From REEB95 sp050729835 (lineage in GTDB: Bacteria > Pseudomonadota > Alphaproteobacteria > ATCC43930 > CGMCC-115725): a stretch of 64,000 nucleotides of DNA. The stretch lies in contig JBOHLS010000014.1 in NCBI GenBank assembly GCA_050729835.1, forward strand, positions 11,434 to 75,433, in the 5' to 3' direction. The notes below the pieces were generated by a model, which did no database searches, was not told the DNA's origin, and saw only the letters and a program-made list of their open reading frames with translations. Position numbers and translations under genes: made by a program. Below, one piece after another: positions 1 to 8,202 of the stretch; position 1 is the first letter of the stretch, and each line of letters begins with the position of its first letter.

Positions 1-573
1 CGTCTTGTAGGCCTCGATCACTTCCTGCCACTGCGCCGCCGACAGTTCGGTGTCGAGCGTCTTGTTGGCGTCGAGCTTGACGTTCTCGATCGCATCCTCG
101 AACAGCTGATGGTCGACGCCGAGCACGACCTGGCCGTACATCTGTATGAAGCGGCGATAACTGTCGTAGGCGAAGCGCGGATCGCCGCTTTTCTTGGCGA
201 GACCCTCGACCGTCGCGTCGTTAAGACCGAGATTGAGCACCGTGTCCATCATGCCGGGCATCGAGGCGCGCGCGCCCGAACGCACCGAGACCAGCAGCGG
301 ATTCTGGGCGTCGCCGAACGACGCGCCGATGCGCTTCTCCAGCGTCTTGAGCGCGGCCTCGACCTGTGGCTTGATGTCGGGCGGATATTTCTTGTCGTTC
401 TTGTAGAAGAATGTGCAGACCTCGGTGGTGATGGTGAAGCCGGACGGCACCGGCAGGCCGAGGTTGCTCATCTCGGCGAGGCCGGCGCCCTTGCCACCGA
501 GCAGGTTGCGCATGTCGGCCCGGCCCTCGGCCTTGCCGTCGCCGAATTCGTAGACCCATTTGGATTTGGCCAT
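1..573 (-). CDS. ppdK: Pyruvate, phosphate dikinase, N-terminal part (runs off the window)
   Basis: This enzyme interconverts pyruvate and phosphoenolpyruvate using ATP and phosphate in the cytoplasm. The 191 residues present are the start of the ATP-grasp nucleotide-binding domain. Visible motifs are GGKGAGLAEM near residue 26 and VRSGARASMPGMMDTVLNLG near residue 97, both typical of PpdK. The family is usually close to 890 residues, so about four fifths of the gene lies beyond the left edge. The ATG at 573 follows the glyS stop by only 4 bases on the same strand, so it is very likely cotranscribed with glyQ-glyS, an arrangement common in alphaproteobacteria. The PEP synthase family is less likely because the N-terminus matches PpdK closely. 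Confidence 0.95.
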   Translation of the reverse strand, partial: MAKSKWVYEFGDGKAEGRADMRNLLGGKGAGLAEMSNLGLPVPSGFTITTEVCTFFYKNDKKYPPDIKPQVEAALKTLEKRIGASFGDAQNPLLVSVRSGARASMPGMMDTVLNLGLNDATVEGLAKKSGDPRFAYDSYRRFIQMYGQVVLGVDHQLFEDAIENVKLDANKTLDTELSAAQWQEVIEAYKT

Positions 574-577
574 CGCT

Positions 578-2626
578 CTATCCCTCGATCTGCGAGAAAT
601 CCGCCACGCGGTTGAGCGCGTCGCGGATTTGCGAAAGCAACCGTAAGCGATTCTCGCGCAATTCCTGGTCGTCGGTATTGACCGTGACTTTGTCAAAAAA
701 TTGGTCGACCGGCGCGCGCAAGACAGCGAGCGAGCGCATCGCCGCGGCGAAATCCTCGGCTTCGAGCGCAGCGGCGGCGCTCAGCGCCGCGCGCTCCAGC
801 GCCTTGTCGAGCGTGCGCTCCTCGGCGGCCTGGAGCAGATCGGGCCGCGGCACGCCGGAATAGCTGCGTCCGTCCTTCTTTTCCTCGATGCGCAGGATGT
901 TGGCGGCGCGGCGATGGGCCACCAGGAGATTGGCGCCGTCGGTGCTCTTGACGAAATCCTGGAGCGCTTCGACCCGCGCCAAAAGGTGCACCAGATCGTC
1001 CTCGTTGCCGAGCGCAAACACCGCCGCGATCAGATCGTGGCGCACGCCCTTTTCGCGCAGGTGGACCTTGAGGCGATCGGCGAAGAAGTCGAGCAACTCT
1101 TTGCCCGGATCCTTGCCCGTCGGCGCCGCCGCCTTGAAGGTCGACAGCAACGGCAGCCGCAGCTTGTTTTCGAGGATCAGACGGATGACGCCGAGCGCGG
1201 CGCGGCGCAATGCGAAGGGGTCGCCGGAGCCGGTCGGCTTCTCGCCAACGGCGAAGAAGCTCGCCAGCGTATCGAGCTTGTCGGCGAGCGCCAGCGCCAC
1301 AGAAACCGGCGCGGTTGGGCATTTGTCGCTCGGACCTTGCGGCGCGTAATGCTCGGCGATCGCGTCGGCAATTTCGGCGGGCTCGTCGTCATGCAGCGCG
1401 TAATAGCGGCCCATGACGCCTTGCAGTTCGGGAAACTCGCCGACCATGCCCGAGGACAGATCGGCCTTGGCGAGCTCGGCGGCGCGCCGCACCTTCGCAA
1501 GCTCCGCGCCTGGCACGCGCGGCACGACGACTTCGGCAAGCTTGGCCACGCGCGTCACCTTGTCGAGCGTCGTGCCGAGCTTGGCGTGGAACGCGCGCTC
1601 CTTCAGCTTGTCGACGCGCGACGTGAGCCTGACCTTGCGATCCTGGTCCCAGAAGAATCGCGCATCGGCGAGCCGCGCCTTCAGGACGCGCTCGTTGCCG
1701 GCGACGATCGCCTTGCCGCCGTCGACAGCATCCATGTTCGCGACCAGCAGGAAGCGCGGCGCGAGCCGGCCGGACTTGTCGAGCGCGGCGAAATATTTCT
1801 GATGCGTGCGCATCGCCGTGGTCAGCACCTCGGGCGGCAGATCCATAAAACCCGGATCGATGCTGCCCATGAGAACCACCGGCCATTCGACCAGGCCTGT
1901 GACTTCTTCGAGCAGGGCCTCGTCGGACCGGACCGTCAGCCCCGCTTTTGTCGCAGCCTTGGCGAGGCCGGCGTCGATCAAGGCGCGCCGCTCCCGGGCG
2001 TCGAGCACGACCTTGGCGCGCGCCAGCTTGGCGCGATAATCCTTGAGATCGCGCACCGCGAACGCGCCCGGCGACAGAAACCGGTGGCCCGCGGTTTTGT
2101 TCCCGACCGGCACCGAGCCGAGCGGCAATTTCAAAACCTTGCCGTCGAACAGGCACAGCGCACCGCTCAGCGGCCGCACCCAGCGGAACGGCCCGTCGGG
2201 AAAGCGCATGGATTTGGGCCAGGGCAGGTCGCGGAGAATTTCGAGGAGAAGCGTCGGCAGGATGTCGGCGGTGGCGCGGCCGGGCCGCTTGATGACCGCG
2301 AACCAGAACTCGCCCTTGTCGGTCGTCCGCTTCTTGCATTGGTCGAGCAACGTCAGGCCGGCTGATTTGAGGAACCCCTGCACCGCCTGATCGGGCGCAC
2401 CGACGCGCGGTCCGCGGCGCTCTTCGACCGAGCCAGACTGCATCTTCGGCAGGCCCGCCACCGCCAGCGTCAGCCGCCGCGGCGTGACGAATGTCTCGAC
2501 GCCCGTGGTCGCGAGGTTCAGCTCCTTGAGCTCGACCTCGACCAGGCTCCTCAACTCGCGCGCGGCGAGCCCCTGCATGCGCGCGGGGATTTCCTCGGTC
2601 AGCAGCTCGAGCAGCAGATCGGGCAT
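578..2626 (-). CDS. glyS: Glycyl-tRNA synthetase beta subunit
   Basis: Beta chain of the bacterial alpha2beta2 glycyl-tRNA synthetase, which recognises tRNA-Gly while the alpha chain carries the aminoacylation site. The 682-residue length fits the family (about 690). The start MPDLLLELLTEEIPARMQ is the characteristic beta-subunit N-terminus, and the C-terminal third looks like the DALR-type anticodon-binding region. The reading frame stays open upstream of 2626, but that part lies inside glyQ; the ATG at 2626 shares one base with the glyQ stop (TGATG), which supports translational coupling. ppdK follows after 4 bases. Confidence 0.96.
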   Translation of the reverse strand: MPDLLLELLTEEIPARMQGLAARELRSLVEVELKELNLATTGVETFVTPRRLTLAVAGLPKMQSGSVEERRGPRVGAPDQAVQGFLKSAGLTLLDQCKKRTTDKGEFWFAVIKRPGRATADILPTLLLEILRDLPWPKSMRFPDGPFRWVRPLSGALCLFDGKVLKLPLGSVPVGNKTAGHRFLSPGAFAVRDLKDYRAKLARAKVVLDARERRALIDAGLAKAATKAGLTVRSDEALLEEVTGLVEWPVVLMGSIDPGFMDLPPEVLTTAMRTHQKYFAALDKSGRLAPRFLLVANMDAVDGGKAIVAGNERVLKARLADARFFWDQDRKVRLTSRVDKLKERAFHAKLGTTLDKVTRVAKLAEVVVPRVPGAELAKVRRAAELAKADLSSGMVGEFPELQGVMGRYYALHDDEPAEIADAIAEHYAPQGPSDKCPTAPVSVALALADKLDTLASFFAVGEKPTGSGDPFALRRAALGVIRLILENKLRLPLLSTFKAAAPTGKDPGKELLDFFADRLKVHLREKGVRHDLIAAVFALGNEDDLVHLLARVEALQDFVKSTDGANLLVAHRRAANILRIEEKKDGRSYSGVPRPDLLQAAEERTLDKALERAALSAAAALEAEDFAAAMRSLAVLRAPVDQFFDKVTVNTDDQELRENRLRLLSQIRDALNRVADFSQIEG

Positions 2627-3501
2627 CAGCCGGCCTCGCCCGCGAGCCAGGTTTCGCAGCACGCCTTCGCCAGCGCGCGCACCCGGCCGATATAGGATGC
2701 CCGCTCGGTCACCGAAATCGCGCCGCGTGCATCGAGCAGATTGAAGCAGTGGCTCGCCTTGATGCACTGGTCGTAAGCCGGCAGCGGCAGCTTGCGGCCG
2801 AGCAGCGCGCCGCATTCCTTCTCGGCGTCGGCGAAATGCCGGAAGAGCAGTGCGGTGTCGGCCACTTCGAAATTATAGGCGGAGTATTCGCGCTCGGCGC
2901 GCTTGAAGACATCGCCGTATTTGACGCCGGCGCCGTTGAAGTCGAGATCGTAGACGTTCTCGACGCCCTGCACGTACATGGCGAGGCGCTCGAGGCCGTA
3001 AGTGATCTCGGTCGAGACCGGATCGCATTCGATGCCGCCGACCTGCTGGAAATATGTGAACTGCGTCACCTCCATGCCGTCGAGCCAGACCTCCCAGCCG
3101 AGCCCCCAGGCGCCGAGCGTCGGGCTTTCCCAATCGTCCTCGACGAAACGGATGTCGTGGCGCCTGGCGTCGATGCCGAGCGCGGCGAGACTCTTGAGAT
3201 AAAGGTCCTGGCTGTCGGCCGGCGCCGGCTTGAGGATCACCTGATATTGGTAATAGTGCTGGAGCCGGTTCGGGTTCTCGCCGTAGCGACCGTCGCTCGG
3301 CCGCCGCGACGGCTGGACATAGGCCGCGTGCCACGGCTTCGGCCCGAGCGCGCGCAGCGTCGTCGCCGGATGGAACGTGCCGGCGCCCATTTCAATATCG
3401 TACGGTTGTAAAATCACGCAGCCCTGCTTCGCCCAATAATCCTGCAGGCGCAGGATCAGCGCCTGGAAGCTCGGAGCCTTGGCCGCGCGCGCCGCCATCA
3501 T
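2626..3501 (-). CDS. glyQ: Glycyl-tRNA synthetase alpha subunit
   Basis: Catalytic alpha chain of the heterotetrameric glycyl-tRNA synthetase. The protein is about 291 residues, as usual for GlyQ. It has the family signatures DYWAKQGCVILQPYD near the N-terminus, WHAAYVQPSRRPSDGRYG, and DDWESPTLGAWGLGWEVW. Two adjacent ATG codons (3501 and 3498) follow a GAGG box; I chose the first. The frame could be read further upstream, but that would overlap the preceding small gene. It is the second gene in the run small membrane protein, glyQ, glyS, ppdK, all closely packed on the minus strand. Confidence 0.96.
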   Translation of the reverse strand: MMAARAAKAPSFQALILRLQDYWAKQGCVILQPYDIEMGAGTFHPATTLRALGPKPWHAAYVQPSRRPSDGRYGENPNRLQHYYQYQVILKPAPADSQDLYLKSLAALGIDARRHDIRFVEDDWESPTLGAWGLGWEVWLDGMEVTQFTYFQQVGGIECDPVSTEITYGLERLAMYVQGVENVYDLDFNGAGVKYGDVFKRAEREYSAYNFEVADTALLFRHFADAEKECGALLGRKLPLPAYDQCIKASHCFNLLDARGAISVTERASYIGRVRALAKACCETWLAGEAG

Positions 3502-3505
3502 CGCC

Positions 3506-3763
3506 TCAGCGCGGCCACGGACAGTCGCCGCGGCCGCAGGCGCGCGCAGCGTGCGCCGGCACATAGATGCCGCAGGCCGAGCATTTCACCAAATCCTCGG
3601 TCGGACGGTTTTGCGCCGGCGGCGCGCCGGTGCGGCGGCGCTCAATCTCTTCCTTGAGCGCGCGCCGGACGGCATCGACCCGCCGGGCGTATTTCCAGCC
3701 GTACCAGACGACGGCCAGGATGATGGCAAGCAGCGCCAGCTTGCCGAGGCTTAAATCGGGCAT
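3506..3763 (-). CDS. Small membrane-anchored PP0621-like protein
   Basis: An 85-residue protein with one N-terminal membrane segment (LALLAIILAVVWYGWKYA), then a charged linker and a C-terminal cysteine motif (KCSACGIYVPAHAA plus a later CGRGDC). One TM helix followed by a CxxCG-type knuckle fits the PP0621-like small proteins of Proteobacteria, whose function is unknown; the assignment is from memory of that pattern. The paired cysteines may bind a metal. It ends 4 bases before glyQ, so it heads that operon. The start is the ATG at 3763 at the beginning of the hydrophobic stretch; the frame extends upstream, but the extra part looks like antisense coding noise. Confidence 0.7.
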   Translation of the reverse strand: MPDLSLGKLALLAIILAVVWYGWKYARRVDAVRRALKEEIERRRTGAPPAQNRPTEDLVKCSACGIYVPAHAARACGRGDCPWPR

Positions 3764-3851
3764 GGCGATGGTGTAGGGGAGCGGCCATGAGGGGTCAACA
3801 TGCGCCGGGGGCGGCGCTTGGCCCGAGTCGCCCGCCGGGCGATACTGCGCC

Positions 3852-4697
3852 ATGCCCGATCAGGCCGCCGCGCCGCGCTTCGAGATATCCGTCGAGGATG
3901 TCGAATACCAGCGTGCCAGCGGCCAGACGCTGCTGGCGCGACTCTACCGGCCGCGTGGACCCGGCCCCTTCCCGGTCCTGGTCGAAGTCCACGGCGGCGC
4001 CTGGGTCAACGGCACCCGGCTCAACAACACGGTCATCGACGAGGCGCTGGCGCGCGCCGGCATCGTCGTGGCGGCGCTCGATTTCCGCATGCCGCCGGCG
4101 CATCGCTATCCGGCGGCGGTGGCCGACGTGCATCGCGGTCTGCGCTGGCTCAAGGCCAACGCCGCGAAATTCGGCAGTGCGCCGGAGCGGGTCGGCGGGC
4201 TCGGCACGTCGAGCGGCGCGCAGATCCTGTTCTGCGCCATGCTCAAGCCGAACGATCCGCGCTACGCCGCGCTGCCCGGCGACGACCCATTCGACGCCCG
4301 GCCGGCCTTCGTCGTCTCGTGCTGGGGCGTGCTCGACCCGACGGCGCGCTATCGCATGGCGCAGGCGAAGAAGATCCAGCGCTTCCTCGACGCGCACCTG
4401 GCGTTCTTCGGCGACGAAGCGACGATGGACGACGGCAATCCGCAGCGCGTCGTCGCCGCAGGCAGCGCGCGCAATCTGCCGCCGGCGCTGCTCATTCAGG
4501 GCACGGCCGACGACAATCTCGATCCCGCGATCGCCGACCGTTTCGCCGAGAGCTATCGCCAAGCCGGCGGCGAAGTCGAGCTCGCAAACTTCCCCGGCGA
4601 GCCGCACATGTTCATCACCCAGGCGCCGACATCGCCGAATTCGCTCGCCGCGCTCGGCCGCATCGTCGATTTCGTCCGCTGCCGCGGCGGGCTATAA
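3852..4697 (+). CDS. Alpha/beta hydrolase (HSL/esterase type)
   Basis: A 281-residue serine hydrolase likely to cleave a short-chain carboxylic ester. The oxyanion-hole motif HGGAWVNG is near residue 55, and the nucleophile elbow reads GLGTSSGAQ near residue 118 (GxSxG). A later DDNLDP stretch probably supplies the catalytic Asp and GEPHMF the His. The order matches the hormone-sensitive-lipase/BD-FAE branch. No signal peptide is visible, so it should be cytoplasmic. It is transcribed away from the glyQS operon and a VOC gene follows 27 bases later, so the two may be cotranscribed. The natural substrate cannot be read from the sequence. Confidence 0.85.
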   Translation: MPDQAAAPRFEISVEDVEYQRASGQTLLARLYRPRGPGPFPVLVEVHGGAWVNGTRLNNTVIDEALARAGIVVAALDFRMPPAHRYPAAVADVHRGLRWLKANAAKFGSAPERVGGLGTSSGAQILFCAMLKPNDPRYAALPGDDPFDARPAFVVSCWGVLDPTARYRMAQAKKIQRFLDAHLAFFGDEATMDDGNPQRVVAAGSARNLPPALLIQGTADDNLDPAIADRFAESYRQAGGEVELANFPGEPHMFITQAPTSPNSLAALGRIVDFVRCRGGL

Positions 4698-4724
4698 TCG
4701 CGCGAACCGGGCCACGGAGAAACC

Positions 4725-5195
4725 ATGCCGCAGATCCGCCACATCGCGCTCGCCACCAACGATCCGGAAAAGACCGCCGCGTTCTACAAGCAGGCCTTCG
4801 GCTTCCGCGAAGTCGCGCGCACCAAGCCGAGCGACGATCCGAAGCAAGTCGCGCACGGCGTGTACCTCAGCGACGGCACGCTCAACCTGGCGATCCTCAA
4901 GTTCAAGAACGTCGACCAGCTTGGCCGCGGGTTCGACTATGTTGGGCTGCACCATTTCGGCATCCAGGTCGCCGATAACCTCGAGGATTGGATCAAGAAG
5001 CTCGAGACGCTCGGCGCCGAATGCTTCATGCGCCGGCCCGAGAGCCTCAAGGACGTATTCTTCGAGACCAAGTTCCGCGGACCGGACGGCGTGGTGTTCG
5101 ACGTCTCGGAGCACCCCTGGGGCGGCACCGAGCCGATCAAGGACCAGGCCGCCGCGCCGGCGCGGCCGACAGCAGTCAAGGTGCCGGCGGCGTAA
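4725..5195 (+). CDS. VOC family protein (glyoxalase/dioxygenase fold)
   Basis: A 156-residue protein of the vicinal-oxygen-chelate superfamily. The opening MPQIRHIALATNDPEKTAAFY is the usual first beta-strand with a metal-ligand His, and a second module includes DYVGLHHFGIQVADN and PDGVVFDVSEHPW, whose His and Glu positions suit metal binding. Members include glyoxalase I, methylmalonyl-CoA epimerase and ring-cleavage dioxygenases, and I cannot choose between them. The length suits a single VOC domain pair working as a dimer. A GGAG box precedes the ATG, 27 bases after the esterase stop. Confidence 0.83.
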   Translation: MPQIRHIALATNDPEKTAAFYKQAFGFREVARTKPSDDPKQVAHGVYLSDGTLNLAILKFKNVDQLGRGFDYVGLHHFGIQVADNLEDWIKKLETLGAECFMRRPESLKDVFFETKFRGPDGVVFDVSEHPWGGTEPIKDQAAAPARPTAVKVPAA

Positions 5196-5227
5196 GGCAC
5201 CGATCGCGACGGCCGCAACCACCGATA

Positions 5228-5422
5228 ATGAACCGACAAGCCGTGAGCCGCGTCGCGGCGGCCATCTGCCTCATCGCGTTGTTGGCCTATGTCTGCTTCC
5301 TGGAAACCGGCGACGCCTTGACGCCGCTGGTCGGGTGCATCGCCCTTTCGGCTGTCCTCGTCGGCTACGTGATCCGGAATTACCTACTCTGGGTGGGGTC
5401 AGAGTGGAATTTCTACCCCTGA
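5228..5422 (+). CDS. Small two-helix membrane protein, 3' end supplied by the RAYT remnant
   Basis: A 64-residue open frame from the ATG at 5228. It has two hydrophobic helices (VAAAICLIALLAYVCFL and LVGCIALSAVLVGYVI) followed by NYLLWVGSEWNFYP. The last nine or so residues are encoded by the GGGGTCAGAGTGGAATTT end of the element that starts at 5395. The original gene probably continued and was cut by that insertion, which would make this a truncated product. I do not recognise the family. It follows the VOC gene by 32 bases. Confidence 0.5.
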   Translation: MNRQAVSRVAAAICLIALLAYVCFLETGDALTPLVGCIALSAVLVGYVIRNYLLWVGSEWNFYP

Positions 5423-5768
5423 GGTACTCTCAATGATCTCGCCCGCAGTAGCCGCTATCCGTGGTCGAGTTGGCGCGCGCATGACCTTGGCGCCCACGAT
5501 GCGCTGGCGAGCGATCACGCGCTCTATCGGGCGCTGGGACGGACGCCCGCCGAGCGTCAGCAAGCGTATCGCGCGTTGTTCCGACAGCCGCTCGATGCCG
5601 CGTTCGTCGACGACCTGCGCGCCGCCACCAACGGCGGCTGGGCGCTCGGCAGCGAGCGGTTCAAACGCGAGATCGCGGCGGCGACGGGCCGGCGGGTCGC
5701 GCCGCTGCCGAAAAGACGACTGCCGCGCGAGCGCGCCGACAAGCGGCAGTTAAATCTACTCTGACCCC
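5395..5768. mobile_element. Remnant of a RAYT (REP-associated tyrosine transposase) element with terminal inverted repeats
   Basis: The segment is bounded by GGGGTCAGAGT at 5395-5405 and its exact reverse complement ACTCTGACCCC at 5758-5768. The similarity extends inward imperfectly (GGAATTT against AGATTT read inward). Such ends commonly flank Y1-type transposase genes. Between them lies only the C-terminal third of the transposase, so the element is internally deleted and cannot move by itself. Its left end forms the 3' end of the preceding small membrane protein gene. A half copy of another interspersed repeat lies just outside the right end. Confidence 0.8.
5447..5764 (+). pseudogene. C-terminal fragment of a REP-associated tyrosine transposase
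   Basis: One open frame from about 5447 to the stop at 5764 encodes a peptide that reads RYPWSSWRAHDLGAHD, then HALYRALGRTPAERQQAYRA, then LRAATNGGWALGSERFKREI and GRRVAPLPK. These are the typical C-terminal features of Y1_Tnp/RAYT proteins. The N-terminal catalytic part (HUH metal site and nucleophilic Tyr) is absent, and there is no start with a ribosome-binding site at the fragment's beginning. It is therefore a decayed gene that fills the element bounded by the inverted repeats at 5395 and 5768. Confidence 0.85.
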
Positions 5769-5784
5769 AATTGGAGGCCCTCAC

Positions 5785-5813
5785 CTGGATTACTTCGCTT
5801 CGCTCGCAATGAC
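5785..5813. repeat. Half copy of interspersed repeat family B
   Basis: CTGGATTACTTCGCTTCGCTCGCAATGAC (read from 5785) matches the right half of the full palindromic copy at 55296-55377, with small differences. It abuts the methyltransferase stop at 5816 and lies 17 bases from the RAYT remnant. Confidence 0.7.
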
Positions 5814-5815
5814 GA

Positions 5816-6577
5816 TTACATGAACGACAGCGCCTTCGCGTCGCGCAGCACGGTGTCGGCCGCGGCGGTGAAGCGGCCGTCGGCTTCGTGCAGGATCAAT
5901 CCGGGCAGCAGCCGCGTCGGCGTCGCCACGTCCTTGCGAGCGTGCACGATGACGCGCTTCGCCGCCTTGCCGGCGCCCGGCCAGAGCGGCAACACGACGA
6001 TGCCGCCGGCGCGACCGGCGAATTGCGCCAGGAGATGCTCGATCCGGTCGGCGCGATGGATGAAGGTGATGCTGCCGCGCGGCCGCGCCATGACGAAGGC
6101 GAAGCGCACCCAAGCGGCGAGATCGGCGTCGCCTTCGACCGTCGCCGTCGTTTTGCCCGGCAACGGCGACGGGCTGACGGTTTCGGCCTCCATGTAAGGC
6201 GGATTGGCCATGACATGCGCGAAGTGTCCGGGCTCGAGCCGCGGCGGCGGATGGTTGATGTCGCCAGCCATTATCGCGACACGATCGGCGACGCCGTTGC
6301 GCGCGGCGTTCTCGGTGGCGAGCCGCACCAAATCGCGCTGTGCTTCGATACCGGTGATACGAGAGCCCGGCACGCGCGCCGCCAGGCACAGCGCCGCCGC
6401 GCCGACGCCGCAGCCGATGTCGAGAACGGCTTCGCCCGCCGCGGCCGGCACCGCCGCCGCCAGCAGCACCGGATCGATGGCGACGCGGTAGCCCGCCGTC
6501 GGCTGCAACAGCTTCACCCGCCCGCCGAGCAGGGCGTCGTCGCTGACCGGTAGCTTCGCGGCCGCCGGCGGCGTCAC
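5816..6577 (-). CDS. TrmN6-like SAM-dependent methyltransferase
   Basis: A 253-residue class I methyltransferase. The SAM-binding loop is VLDIGCGVGAAALCLA, and motif IV is NPPYME, the NPPY signature of N6-adenine and glutamine methyltransferases. The early ALLGGRVKLLQPTAGYR stretch is typical of the tRNA1(Val) A37 N6-methyltransferase (TrmN6/YfiC) group, including its alphaproteobacterial members. The start is a GTG at 6577 that overlaps the stop of the upstream DUF2007 gene (GTGA), indicating translational coupling. The frame is open further upstream but only within that gene. The target could also be another RNA or protein adenine/glutamine. Confidence 0.8.
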   Translation of the reverse strand: MTPPAAAKLPVSDDALLGGRVKLLQPTAGYRVAIDPVLLAAAVPAAAGEAVLDIGCGVGAAALCLAARVPGSRITGIEAQRDLVRLATENAARNGVADRVAIMAGDINHPPPRLEPGHFAHVMANPPYMEAETVSPSPLPGKTTATVEGDADLAAWVRFAFVMARPRGSITFIHRADRIEHLLAQFAGRAGGIVVLPLWPGAGKAAKRVIVHARKDVATPTRLLPGLILHEADGRFTAAADTVLRDAKALSFM

Positions 6578-6783
6578 ATCGAGCTCTCGGCTTCGGCGAT
6601 CAACGCCCGGGCGCGGCCGAGGTCGACCTCGGCCACTAGAATCCGCCGCTGGATGGCGCCGATCGAGCCTTCGATCACGCTGGTATGGCGGTCGGCGATC
6701 ACGATTTCGATACCGGCGGCGGCCAACAGCGCCTCGGCCCACGACAACCGCACCGGATCGTTGCTGCGCAGCAGTTCCTTCAT
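6574..6783 (-). CDS. DUF2007 family small protein (putative signal-transducing protein)
   Basis: A 69-residue protein starting MKELLRSNDPVRLSWAEALL. The pattern matches DUF2007: an N-terminal 'position in the pathway' helix, a central IEIVIADRH strand, and a C-terminal DLGRARALIAEAE helix. The family is small, cytoplasmic and poorly characterised. It overlaps the start of the TrmN6-like gene by 4 bases, so the pair forms a minus-strand operon divergent from the polyprenyl synthase gene. Confidence 0.78.
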   Translation of the reverse strand: MKELLRSNDPVRLSWAEALLAAAGIEIVIADRHTSVIEGSIGAIQRRILVAEVDLGRARALIAEAESSM

Positions 6784-6903
6784 CGGCCCTCGACCGGATA
6801 GACTGCCCGCCATGCCGAGCGGCCGGGGGCGCTTGACCCGAAGGTCAAGCCCTCTATGCTCGCTGTGCCGGCGCGCGCGGTCAACCCGCCAGGGAGAGAC
6901 GAT

Positions 6904-7920
6904 TTGGCATTGCCTGCAAATGCAGACCGGAGCGTCAAGCACCGGGTTTCGCTTGACCGGCTGAACGCGCTGGTCGCGGCCGATCTGGCGCAGGTCAACG
7001 CGCTGATCCTGGCGCGGATGCAGAGCCCCGTCGCGCTGATCCCGCAGCTCGCCGGCCACATCATCGCCGCCGGCGGCAAGCGCCTCCGGCCGATGCTGAC
7101 GCTCGCCAGCGCGCGACTGTGCGGCTATCGCGGCGACCGCCACATCGCGCTCGCCGCCGCGGTCGAGTTCATCCACACCGCGACGCTGCTGCACGACGAC
7201 GTGGTCGACGCCAGCGGGCTCAGGCGCGGTCTCGCCACCGCCAACGCCGTGTGGGGCAACAAGCCGTCGGTGCTGGTCGGCGACTTCCTGTTCAGCCGCG
7301 CCTTCCAGCTCATGGTCGAGGACGGCTCGCTCAAGGTGCTCGACATCCTGTCGCGCGCCTCGGCGATCATCGCCGAGGGCGAGGTGCTCCAGCTCGTCAC
7401 CAGCAACGACACCGATACGACCGAGGCGCAATACCTCGAAGTCATCAACGCCAAGACCGCGGCGCTCTTCGCTGCGGCAAGTCGGATCGGCGCGGTGCTC
7501 GGCGAGCGCAAGGAGACCGAGGAGAAGGCGCTCGAGGCCTATGGCCGCAATCTCGGCATCGCCTTCCAGCTGGTCGATGACATGCTCGACTATGCGGCGC
7601 AACAGGCAGAGCTCGGCAAGACGGTGGGCGACGATTTCCGCGACGGCAAGATCACCCTGCCGGTGGTGCTGGCGCTCAAGACGGCCGACGAGAGCGAGCA
7701 CGAATTCTGGCGCCGCACGCTCGAGGCCGGCGAGCAGCGCGACGGCGACCTCGAACGCGCCATCGCGCTGATGCAGCGCCACGGCACCCTCGCCGCCACG
7801 CTCGAACGGGCGCGGCTCTATGCCGAAACCGCCCGCGGCGCCCTCGGCATCTTCCATGAATCGCCCGAGCGCCGGGCGCTCGACGAAGCCATCGATTTCT
7901 GCCTGGAGCGCGGCCATTAG
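6904..7920 (+). CDS. ispB: Polyprenyl diphosphate synthase (octa/decaprenyl type)
   Basis: A trans-prenyltransferase that elongates farnesyl diphosphate with IPP to make the side chain of ubiquinone. Both Asp-rich motifs are present: first LLHDDVVDASGLRRG near residue 98, second LVDDMLDYAAQ near residue 223; GGKRLRPML near residue 60 binds IPP. Chain length (octa, nona or deca) cannot be fixed from sequence. I start at the TTG at 6904 because a strong GGGAGAG box ends 5 bases before it. An ATG at 6856 is in frame but has no such box. The gene ends just before tRNA-Pro. It is the long-chain isoprenoid consumer for the MEP genes found later in the window. Confidence 0.88.
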   Translation: MALPANADRSVKHRVSLDRLNALVAADLAQVNALILARMQSPVALIPQLAGHIIAAGGKRLRPMLTLASARLCGYRGDRHIALAAAVEFIHTATLLHDDVVDASGLRRGLATANAVWGNKPSVLVGDFLFSRAFQLMVEDGSLKVLDILSRASAIIAEGEVLQLVTSNDTDTTEAQYLEVINAKTAALFAAASRIGAVLGERKETEEKALEAYGRNLGIAFQLVDDMLDYAAQQAELGKTVGDDFRDGKITLPVVLALKTADESEHEFWRRTLEAGEQRDGDLERAIALMQRHGTLAATLERARLYAETARGALGIFHESPERRALDEAIDFCLERGH

Positions 7921-7986
7921 CCGTCGCGATTTTCGGGCGAAAAAGACTATGGTATCAGGGCCCAAGCCTGCTATACCGCGCCGCGC

Positions 7987-8063
7987 CGGAGTGTAGCTCA
8001 GCCTGGTAGAGCACTAGCTTCGGGAGCTAGGGGCCGGAGGTTCGAATCCTCTCACTCCGACCA
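7987..8063 (+). tRNA. tRNA-Pro (anticodon CGG), CCA encoded
   Basis: A cloverleaf can be drawn by eye. The acceptor stem CGGAGTG pairs with CACTCCG. The D-arm starts at TAGCTCAGCCTGG. The anticodon stem CTAGC/GCTAG closes the loop TTCGGGA, giving anticodon CGG. The T-loop reads TTCGAAT. Discriminator A and CCA end at 8063. It reads proline codon CCG, which is frequent in GC-rich genomes. Confidence 0.97.
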
Positions 8064-8098
8064 TTCCCGCCGACCGATCAAGGCACGGAAAGGCTACC

Positions 8099-8130
8099 AA
8101 ACGGCCGCTTTCAACCAGCGGCCGTTTCTG
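8099..8130 (+). terminator. Hairpin terminator after tRNA-Pro
   Basis: An 11-bp perfect stem, AAACGGCCGCT at 8099-8109 pairing with AGCGGCCGTTT at 8117-8127, with a 7-base loop. The arm ends in TTT, followed by CTG, so the U-tract is short but acceptable. It sits 35 bases after the tRNA. Confidence 0.75.
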
Positions 8131-8202
8131 CTATTCGAGTGCGGTGGCGGGAGTTTCGGGTTACGGCCGGCGTCCAGAGCAGGCCGAGAGGCTTTGCGAA
8201 CC

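Noticed and set aside
701..2365. A long open frame antisense to glyS
   Set aside because: GC-rich codon structure opens antisense frames; the peptide has no family features, while glyS on the other strand is complete.
3787..5436. 549-residue plus-strand frame spanning the esterase and VOC genes
   Set aside because: A low-complexity Arg/Ser-rich shadow of the two real genes read in another frame.
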